Shown: positions 45,692 through 51,557 of the stretch, piece after piece
Position numbering within the stretch: position 1 is the stretch's first letter
How the letters are laid out: each line of letters starts with the position of its first letter
DNA from: Natranaerobius trueperi
GTDB taxonomy: Bacteria > Bacillota > Natranaerobiia > Natranaerobiales > Natranaerobiaceae
Assembly (NCBI RefSeq): GCF_002216005.1
Contig: NZ_NIQC01000018.1
Coordinates: forward strand, 1 to 51,557
Direction of reading: 5' to 3'
DNA: 51,557 nt
Notes under the pieces: model-generated
Seen by the model: only the letters and a program-made list of their open reading frames with translations
Database searches by the model: none
What the model was told of the DNA's origin: nothing
Translations under genes and position numbers: made by a program

Positions 45692-46438
45692 TTAAGAGTC
45701 AATCAGTGAATCATCTATATCAAAATTAGCATAGACGTTTTGGACATCATCGTGATCTTCTAATTCTTCTAATAACTTGAGAACTTTTTTAGCATCATCT
45801 CCTTCAACTTTTACAGTAGTGCTAGGAAGCATGGTCACTTCTTTAAAAGAAAGCTCTAAACCTTGGTCTTCTAAAGCTTGGCGTACATTTTCAAAATCTT
45901 GAGGGTCAGTTATTACCTCTATGGTAGCTTCATCTATTTTAACATCCTCTGCTCCAGCTTCGACTGTTGTTAACATAAATTCTTCTTCGTCTACTTGATT
46001 TTGGTCACTATCTAATGTGATAAGTCCTTTTCTTGAAAACATCCAAGCGACGCAGCCATTTTCACCTAGATTACCACCATTTTTGGTAAATAAGTGTCTT
46101 ACTTCTGAAGCAGTTCTATTTTTATTATCAGTCATTACATCTAAAAAAACAGCAATCCCAGCTGGGCCGTAACCTTCATAGGTTAGCTCTTCATAATTAA
46201 CTCCTTCTAGCTCACCAGTTCCTTTCTTTACTGCTCTTTCTATATTCTCATTAGGCATATTATTATCTTTCGCCTTTTGTATTGCTATACGAAGTCGGTT
46301 ATTTTTGTCTGGATCACCGCCACCTTCTTTGGCAGCTACTATTATCTCTTTAGATAATTTACTAAACAATTTACCTCTTTTTTCATCTTCTTTTGCTTTT
46401 TTATGTTTTATATTTGCCCATTTTGAATGTCCGGCCAC
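45692..46438 (-). CDS. yebC: YebC/PmpR family regulator or translation factor
   Basis: This 248-residue cytosolic protein starts with GTG ([20 protein letters not shown]) behind GAGGAGGGAATATTT. Blocks [38 protein letters not shown] and [13 protein letters not shown] are diagnostic. YebC proteins were called transcription factors; members of this family have been shown to help ribosomes at proline-rich stretches. Which applies here is unknown. It lies 23 bases downstream of nadE. Confidence 0.94.
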   Translation of the reverse strand: MAGHSKWANIKHKKAKEDEKRGKLFSKLSKEIIVAAKEGGGDPDKNNRLRIAIQKAKDNNMPNENIERAVKKGTGELEGVNYEELTYEGYGPAGIAVFLDVMTDNKNRTASEVRHLFTKNGGNLGENGCVAWMFSRKGLITLDSDQNQVDEEEFMLTTVEAGAEDVKIDEATIEVITDPQDFENVRQALEDQGLELSFKEVTMLPSTTVKVEGDDAKKVLKLLEELEDHDDVQNVYANFDIDDSLIDS

Positions 46439-46461
46439 AAATATTCCCTCCTCTATATTAA

Positions 46462-47208
46462 TTATCTATTATCAAGATCAAATACAGGCGGCAACGTTTT
46501 TTTGTGTTTACTAGCTTTTTCTAATTTTTGGATTTTATTAACTATATCAACAGGTAGGTCTTCACCCATAAAATACTTTTCAATATCTTCATAGGTAAAC
46601 CCTAACTCGTCCTGATCTGTTTGACCTGAAATAATACCAGCAGTCGGAGGACGATCTATAATACATTGTGGTATATTTAAATATTCAGCTAATCTATAAA
46701 TATCCATCTTTGTAAAATTAGCAATTGGAGATAAATCTGCTGCACCATCTCCATATTTAGTAAAATAACCTATTAATAGTTCACTTTTATTACTAGTGCC
46801 TAATACCAGATATCGAAAGGTTTGTGCATAATAATATTGTACAGTCATTCTTAGACGTGGTTTGATATTAGCTAAAGCCATATCAGACGCAATTTTTTGA
46901 TCAGTTAATTGATAATACATCTCATCAAAAGTAGAGGTTAGATTAACTTCTTTATAATTTATATCTAATTGTTTAGCTAAAGTATAGGCATCTTCAGCAT
47001 CTTGAGGTTCACTATGACAAGGCATCACTAATCCCAAAGTGTCATTTGGAAATACTTTTTTAGACAGCGCTGCTACTACTGCTGAGTCTATACCACCACT
47101 TAACCCTACTACAGTACCTTTACATCCGGCTTCTTCTACCTTTGTTTTAATCCACTTACTTGCCATATTGGCTATGTTTTCCGCTTGTTCTTTAGTTTTA
47201 ATGTACAA
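46462..47208 (-). CDS. nadE: NAD+ synthase (ammonia-dependent)
   Basis: NadE amidates deamido-NAD to NAD using ATP and ammonia. The 248-residue protein lacks a glutaminase domain. The ATP-PPi loop is [18 protein letters not shown], and [20 protein letters not shown] and [20 protein letters not shown] are conserved. I chose TTG at 47208, nine bases after AAGGAG; a TTG at 47217 touches the site and is unlikely. The C-terminal [19 protein letters not shown] is normal. Confidence 0.95.
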   Translation of the reverse strand: MYIKTKEQAENIANMASKWIKTKVEEAGCKGTVVGLSGGIDSAVVAALSKKVFPNDTLGLVMPCHSEPQDAEDAYTLAKQLDINYKEVNLTSTFDEMYYQLTDQKIASDMALANIKPRLRMTVQYYYAQTFRYLVLGTSNKSELLIGYFTKYGDGAADLSPIANFTKMDIYRLAEYLNIPQCIIDRPPTAGIISGQTDQDELGFTYEDIEKYFMGEDLPVDIVNKIQKLEKASKHKKTLPPVFDLDNR

Positions 47209-47312
47209 GTCTGACAACTCCTTCTATTGCCATATTATCAGTCTTTTAAAGTCATATTCATTGTACATCATCTTCAAATTTTATGCAATATTGACCACAA
47301 TCGACGTAAAAA

Positions 47313-47334
47313 AGGAGCCCCTTGTGGGACTCCT
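47313..47334 (-). terminator. Terminator of the YxTSxYxGY repeat gene
   Basis: AGGAGTCCC pairs with GGGGCTCCT (one mismatch) across four bases, with six T residues following on the minus strand. Confidence 0.75.
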
Positions 47335-47359
47335 ATTAGGTAGCTTAATACTTCTCATA

Positions 47360-48451
47360 TTAATTGTTCTGATTTAACATTTGGTTTTCGATAACTCTGA
47401 ATTCTTGTGAAACTTGATTACACATTGCTTGAATTTGCTGCAATTGTTGTGAAGCTTGAGCTTCAATTTGACTTACTTGTTCTAGTCTCCGATAATTATC
47501 TTGTTCTATTTGGTGTAGCTTTTCGATTTCTTGTCTATTTTGTTGTTCTGCCTGTGCTAATTGGTTACAAATTTGATTGATCTGTTCAATGTTTTGTCTA
47601 CATCGATTAATTTGGGGTTGAACACCTTGGTTCATTTGTCCGTATCCTCTGCTCATAGGATTTTGCTGACCATATCTCGTTCCCTGACCCATATTTGGTT
47701 GATTCATTTGGGTTTGCTGTGCACCAGAATATCTTGGAGCGTTATTTCTAGCTTGTGGTGCATTTCCTGGACCATAGCCTTGATAACTTGAAGTTTGATA
47801 CGCACTTGGATTATACTGGCTCGGTTTTTGGTTACCACTGTAACCTTGATACTGGCTAGTGTGATAGTTATGTGGTTGACTTCCACCTACATTTGGATTT
47901 TGAATCTGATCTGTCTGTTGATTTTGATTATAACCTTTATACTTACTAGTATGGTATGCATCTGGATTATACTGAGTTGGTTTTGTGCTTCCTGTATATC
48001 CTCTGTATTGACTTGTTTGGTATGGGGCTCTTTGACTAGTAATTGGTCCTTGGTTTTGTCCTGTATTCATGCCTTGAACCATATTTGGTTGATTCATTTG
48101 GGTTTGCTGTGCACTGGAATATCTTGGAGCGTTATTTCTAGCTTGTGGTGCATTTCCTGGACCATAGCCTTGATATCTTGAAGTTTGATACGCACTTGGA
48201 TTATATTGGCTCGGTTTTTGGTTACCACTATATCCTTGGTACTGGCTAGTGTGATAGTTATGTGGTTGACTTCCACCTACATTTGGATTTTGAATCTGAT
48301 CTGTCTGTTGATTTTGATTATAACCTTTATACTTACTAGTATGGTATGCATCTGGATTATACTGAGTTGGTTTTGTACTTCCTGTATATCCTCTGTATTG
48401 ACTTGTTTGGTATGGTGCCCTTCCACCATAATTTTGCTGATTATGTGTCAT
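47360..48451 (-). CDS. Tandem-repeat YxTSxYxGY protein with C-terminal coiled coil
   Basis: This is an unrecognised, low-complexity 363-residue protein rich in Gln, Asn, Tyr, Gly and Ser, with no Leu or Val to speak of in its repeat part. The motif YQTSQYRGY, YHTSKYKGY or YQTSRYQGY occurs eight times, four per 130-residue unit, and two units stand in tandem. Spacers such as TKPTQYNPDA and NAPQARNNAPRYS also repeat. The last 80 residues (EQINQICNQLAQAEQQNRQE and onward) form a Gln-rich coiled coil. There is no signal peptide. I infer a structural role, perhaps in the spore coat or exosporium. ATG at 48451 behind AGGAGGTGTGACA, preceded by an in-frame start that overlaps the site. Confidence 0.75.
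   Translation of the reverse strand: MTHNQQNYGGRAPYQTSQYRGYTGSTKPTQYNPDAYHTSKYKGYNQNQQTDQIQNPNVGGSQPHNYHTSQYQGYSGNQKPSQYNPSAYQTSRYQGYGPGNAPQARNNAPRYSSAQQTQMNQPNMVQGMNTGQNQGPITSQRAPYQTSQYRGYTGSTKPTQYNPDAYHTSKYKGYNQNQQTDQIQNPNVGGSQPHNYHTSQYQGYSGNQKPSQYNPSAYQTSSYQGYGPGNAPQARNNAPRYSGAQQTQMNQPNMGQGTRYGQQNPMSRGYGQMNQGVQPQINRCRQNIEQINQICNQLAQAEQQNRQEIEKLHQIEQDNYRRLEQVSQIEAQASQQLQQIQAMCNQVSQEFRVIENQMLNQNN
47690..48417 (-). repeat. Two tandem 390-base repeat units
   Basis: Segments 47690-48027 and 48080-48417 are nearly identical over about 338 bases and are offset by exactly 390 bases, or 130 codons. Only scattered substitutions separate the copies, so the duplication is recent or homogenised by recombination. 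Confidence 0.9.
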
Positions 48452-48612
48452 TGTCACACCTCCTGTTTTATTAGTTCTCATGTCTATTATGTGTTGTTAT
48501 TCCAGTGTTATACATCTATCGTTTATAAATATTAGTTCAATTATCTTTTTTTGCCACTAACTATATTTTATGCTAGTATAAAATATAAAGTAATACTGAT
48601 AGGAGGTTGTAC

Positions 48613-49561
48613 ATGTCATCAAAACCTATAATGCCAAATTTTCCAGTCATTGATTTTCATATTCATCTCCCTGTCCAAAGACAAAAACCCAAAAAAACCG
48701 GTAGTAATAATAAAGTTATAAGTGATTATCGTAAAAAACTGCAAGAGAATTTTTTCCGGAAATGGGGTTTTTATAAGCCAGATGGTAAAACTTATACACC
48801 AGAGGCAGCTGGTGAACTTTGGAATCGTAGACGAGAGTTCTATGGGTTAGAAAAAGTGAACGCAGTAACTGCAGGATTTGATAATGATATTCTTGCTCAT
48901 ATTATCAACTTATATCCAGACAGTTTTATTGGCTTCACTCACCATGATATACAAGAGCCAAATGCTTTTTTTGAGTTAAAAAGAGGAATTGAAGAATTAG
49001 GTCTTTTAGGACATAAAATTTTAGCCCCATATATGGAAAAACCATTTGACGATCCAGATCTTGAACCTATCTGGAAGTATTTAAATGAAAGAAAGTTACC
49101 TGTATTGATCCATTTCGGAATAGTGGTCCGGGTGGACTAGCCTCTTATAAGTTCATCAACCCACTTTCTAGTTTTGAAATAGCTAGATCATATCCTAATA
49201 TGCCAATAATAATACCTCATTTTGGTGCCGGATACTTACAAGAAGTACTTCACTTAGCATGGAGTCTTCCCAATATATATGTAGATTCATCCGGTTCTAA
49301 TCAATGGTTAGACTGGATGGCCTATGATTTAGAATTGAAGGATATTTTTAATAAATCATTAAAAACACTTGGTCCTGAAAGAATGATTTTCGGCACAGAT
49401 TCTAGTTGGTTTCCACGTGGGTTTAGCTACCATATTTAAAAGTTTAGTGGGAAATACTTGAAGAATTGGGTGCTAGTAAGAAAGAACAAGAACTTTTCTT
49501 TTCTAAAAATACAAAAAGGATTATAGACAATAGTCAAAATTTAATAAAAAAGCACAGCTAA
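48613..49561 (+). pseudogene. Amidohydrolase (metal-dependent, TIM barrel), broken by frameshifts
   Basis: This is an amidohydrolase-2 family gene (about 315 codons). The metal-binding FPVIDFHIHLP opens it, behind AGGAGGTTGTAC, and the frame stays open to 49140. There the family's FHIHFGNSGPGGLAS-like region is broken by a one-base loss (HFGIVVRVD, stop, instead of HFGNSGPGGL). The next piece has MPIIIPHFGAGYLQEVLHLA and MIFGTDSSWFPRGFSYHI, where the last Asp is a metal ligand. A second frame change and an in-frame TAG (for Gln) precede WEILEELGASKKEQELFFSK and the TAA at 49561. All other parts are intact, so decay is recent. Confidence 0.82.
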
Positions 49562-49570
49562 TAGTGTTAT

Positions 49571-49629
49571 GCTCCCCTTTTAGACAGTATAAAAAACTGA
49601 ACTGTTTATCTAAAAAGAGGAGCTTTTTT
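49571..49629 (+). terminator. Terminator of the broken amidohydrolase gene
   Basis: GCTCCCCTTTTAGACAG pairs with CTGTTTATCTAAAAAGAGGAGC imperfectly, and six T residues follow on the plus strand. Confidence 0.7.
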
Positions 49630-49659
49630 ATGTTAAAAGTTCACTACAAGAAATAAAAA

Positions 49660-49690
49660 ATGGCACCAACCATAGAATGATTGGTACCAT
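49660..49690 (-). terminator. Terminator of the DUF896 gene
   Basis: ATGGTACCAATCAT pairs with ATGGTTGGTGCCAT (two mismatches), followed on the minus strand by TTTTTTATTTC. Confidence 0.65.
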
Positions 49691-49727
49691 ATATTTTCGA
49701 TTGACTTCTTGAAAATGGTCAGTTATA

Positions 49728-49946
49728 TTAGCTGTGTTTCTTATTTTTATTGCATCCACAATCTTCTTTATGTGAATTATCTTTTGGTGGAGGGCCACCC
49801 ATCTGATTGATAACTTGCTGTCTAACTGCTTTCAGGTATTCTTTTCTTAATTTAGTTTGTTCTTCTTGTTCCTCTTTTGTGAGTCCTTTTTCTTTTTTCT
49901 TATTAGCTAATGTATTTATTCTCTCAACAAGTTCTTTAGAAATCAA
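49728..49946 (-). CDS. DUF896 domain-containing protein (YnzC family)
   Basis: This 72-residue protein begins with TTG behind TAAGGAGGTG. The DUF896 pattern is clear: ELVERINTLANKKKEKGLTK, EEQTKLRKEYLKAVRQQVIN. A C-terminal CGCN tail (DNSHKEDCGCNKNKKHS) with two Cys and a His may bind metal. The family role is unclear (in B. subtilis linked to the SOS operon). It follows mtaB with the ribosome binding site inside the last codons of that gene. Confidence 0.9.
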   Translation of the reverse strand: MISKELVERINTLANKKKEKGLTKEEQEEQTKLRKEYLKAVRQQVINQMGGPPPKDNSHKEDCGCNKNKKHS

Positions 49947-51278
49947 TTATTTCACCTCCTTAGGTAATAAAACCTGCCCTTTAATACCCCATTCATGTGC
50001 TTCTAAACCTATGGTATAAATAAATTCGTTATTATAAATATTATCATTTTCACCTACAGTACATTCTAACAAACAATAATTATCCGAGAAACCCTTTATA
50101 GATAAATGTTCACCTATATTATTGATTTGCTCGATCAAGATTCTTTTTATGCTTTTTAAATTATCTTCATGAAACTTTTTAGTTAATTGTAAGTCTAATT
50201 GTTTTATCTCATCTGTACGTCGTTTCTTAATATCAGGCCTTACTTGATCTTTAAAGTTATATGCCAGTGTATACGGACGGGGTGAATATGTAAAAACATG
50301 AACCTTACTTAATCTTAACTCAGAAACAAATTCCATAGTCCTTTTATGATCTTTCCTTTGTTCACCAGGAAAACCTGAAATTAAGTCAGTTACGATACTA
50401 ATATCAGGCATTAGAGTTCTTGCCCTGTTAACTAACTGAGCAAAGTCATCAGTTGTATAATTCCTATTCATTCTCTTAAGTATATTGTCACTACCGCTTT
50501 GCAGAGGAAGATAAAGGTTGTTACAAATTTTATTATGTTTTTTAATTACTTGTAGTACTTCTTCTGTGACTTCCATAGGTTCTAAAGAACTTAACCTTAA
50601 ACGAAAATTTTTATAAGGGAGTGAAGCAAGTCTATCTAGCAAGGTAGCTAAATTGATATCAGTTTGTAAGTCAATACCATAAACCCCCATATTAGTACCT
50701 GCTAAGATTATTTCTTTATATCCATTTTCTAGAAATTGTGTAACTTGCTTTTTTATATTTTCATATTTTCTACTCCTTGGCTGTCCTCGCGCAATAGTTA
50801 CAATACAGTAACTACATTTATTGTTACAACCTTCTTGAATTTTTACAACTGGGCGAGACTTAATTGATCTATGTGTTATACCTAGTTCATCATATTTAGC
50901 TGTTTTTTCAAAGACTAAGCTTGTTGTTTCAGTTAATTCTTCTAATAAATAATTACGGTCTTTAGTTCCTACCACATGATCAATCTCTGGAATATTATTT
51001 TTTAATACTTCTTTTTCAATTTCTCCATAACAACCCATAAGACATACAATAGAATTTGGGTTGAGTTTTTTTGCCTTTCTCGCTTCCTTTCTAGAATTAC
51101 GAGCAGCCTTTTGTGTTACTACACACGAATTGATAATATAAATATCTGCAATATCAGCAGTTTCATTAAAGCCACTCTCTAATAATCTATCTCTAAAAGA
51201 ATCGCTATCAGACTGATTTAAGGGACAACCTAAAGTGATAATTTTAAATTTCAAAGATCGATTTTGTAATTTTTGCAT
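49947..51278 (-). CDS. mtaB: tRNA t6A37 methylthiotransferase MtaB
   Basis: MtaB turns t6A37 of tRNA into ms2t6A. The 443-residue enzyme has an N-terminal MTTase domain with Cys in LGCPLNQSDSDSF, INSCVVTQKAARNSRKEARK and CLMGCYGEIEKEV. The radical SAM motif is CNNKCSYCIV in KIQEGCNNKCSYCIVTIARG, and the C-terminal TRAM-like domain follows. LNQ replaces the usual KVNQ of the MtaB N-terminus, a modest variation. I chose ATG at 51278 behind GAGGGG. Confidence 0.93.
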   Translation of the reverse strand: MQKLQNRSLKFKIITLGCPLNQSDSDSFRDRLLESGFNETADIADIYIINSCVVTQKAARNSRKEARKAKKLNPNSIVCLMGCYGEIEKEVLKNNIPEIDHVVGTKDRNYLLEELTETTSLVFEKTAKYDELGITHRSIKSRPVVKIQEGCNNKCSYCIVTIARGQPRSRKYENIKKQVTQFLENGYKEIILAGTNMGVYGIDLQTDINLATLLDRLASLPYKNFRLRLSSLEPMEVTEEVLQVIKKHNKICNNLYLPLQSGSDNILKRMNRNYTTDDFAQLVNRARTLMPDISIVTDLISGFPGEQRKDHKRTMEFVSELRLSKVHVFTYSPRPYTLAYNFKDQVRPDIKKRRTDEIKQLDLQLTKKFHEDNLKSIKRILIEQINNIGEHLSIKGFSDNYCLLECTVGENDNIYNNEFIYTIGLEAHEWGIKGQVLLPKEVK

Positions 51279-51383
51279 CACTAACCCCTCTTTCTGTAGA
51301 TAGTAAAACGCAATTTACAAAATTCACCTTGAAACTATTATAACTTAAGATATCAGGAATATTCTACCATTGAAATTAAATCA

Positions 51384-51406
51384 TAAAAAAAACACCCTAT
51401 ATAGGG
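51384..51406 (-). terminator. Terminator of the rRNA operon
   Basis: CCCTATATAGGG (51395-51406) is followed on the minus strand by GTGTTTTTTTT. It lies 20 bases downstream of the 5S gene. Confidence 0.7.
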
Positions 51407-51425
51407 AGTCAGAAATATATATAAA

Positions 51426-51543
51426 GCCCGGCGAAGACCTACTCTCCCAGGAGCTTTCGCTCCCAGTACCATAGGCGCAGGAGGGCTTAACTGCTGTGTT
51501 CGGCATGGTAACAGGTGTATCCCCTCCGCTATTTTCACCGGGC
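51426..51543 (-). rRNA. rrf: 5S ribosomal RNA
   Basis: This complete gene of about 118 bases lies on the minus strand. The terminal helix is GCCCGGTG with CGCCGGGC. Internal 5S sequence is plain: CCATGCCGAACACAGCAG, AAGCCCTCC and GGTACTGGGAGCGAAAGCTC, then GGGAGAGTAGGTC. The preceding 23S gene is expected to the right of the window. Confidence 0.97.
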
Positions 51544-51557
51544 TAGAAATCAAATAT

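Noticed and set aside
47690-48417. Possible CRISPR or other spaced repeat array
   Set aside because: The repeats are two in-frame 390-base coding units, not short repeats with unique spacers.
47561-48535. Long plus-strand open frames opposite the repeat protein gene
   Set aside because: They arise because the repeat sequence lacks stops on the other strand; the sense gene has an RBS, a terminator and a coiled-coil end.
51353-51553. 66-codon minus-strand open frame at the right edge
   Set aside because: It runs through the 5S rRNA gene and its terminator.

Overview
The window looks like a chromosomal segment of an AT-rich, endospore-forming anaerobic Firmicute (class Clostridia). The evidence is pro-sigma-K, a BofC-like protein, YlbJ, an alpha/beta-type SASP, many TTG and GTG starts behind strong GGAGG sites, a T-box leader, the SCIFF ranthipeptide with its radical-SAM maturase, class I two-subunit fumarase, and the gene orders alaS-ireB-ruvX-DUF1292-mltG-U32 and ruvC-ruvA-ruvB-DUF2905-spoIID-queA-tgt-yajC. 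A glutamate (not lysine) 2,3-aminomutase suggests the osmolyte beta-glutamate. That fits a halophile, perhaps of the Natranaerobius type, but this taxonomic guess is inference only.

Layout. 1-1215: relic of a group II intron, running off the left edge, just behind the aroE terminator. 1216-7427, minus strand: aroE, an APC permease, a dead DJ-1/PfpI gene, two paralogous small unknown genes flanking yqeG, sigK and the fumarase subunits. 7798-13222: an accessory stretch with a DUF6391 membrane protein, a nitrilase-type hydrolase, a dead SagB-type nitroreductase, a thymidine kinase broken by an amber codon at its catalytic Glu, an internally deleted IS4-type element with intact ends, and an ATPase of the FlhG/MinD type fused to a YcgR-like N-terminal domain. 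13388-20083: cobO, ylbJ, an MFS exporter, glutamate 2,3-aminomutase, the remains of a TRAP-TAXI transporter, and uppP. 20296-22703: a decayed lipoprotein gene. 22873-51278: mostly conserved minus-strand housekeeping operons, covering GGR-type oxidoreductase to alaS, then AI-2E to rarA, then the SCIFF locus through yajC, tgt and queA, then spoIID-like, ruvBAC, bofC-like, yebC and nadE. A tandem-repeat YxTSxYxGY protein, a broken amidohydrolase, DUF896 and mtaB follow. 51426-51543: a 5S rRNA gene, probably the 3' end of an rrn operon lying to the right.

How the parts work together. The ruv genes process Holliday junctions, and RarA and RuvX act in the same repair and replication context. QueA, Tgt, MnmA, MtaB and the U32 protein all modify tRNA. 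SigK, the BofC-like protein, YlbJ, SASP and the SpoIID-like protein are sporulation functions.

Three themes deserve attention. (1) About nine decayed loci sit among intact housekeeping operons. (2) Several genes (sigK, bofC-like, the TIGR04086 gene and the two paralogs at 3.9-5.2 kb) have inverted repeats that cover or abut the ribosome binding site, hinting at a shared translational control style. (3) A YcgR-like domain is fused to a ParA/MinD-type ATPase. No tRNA gene or CRISPR array was seen.
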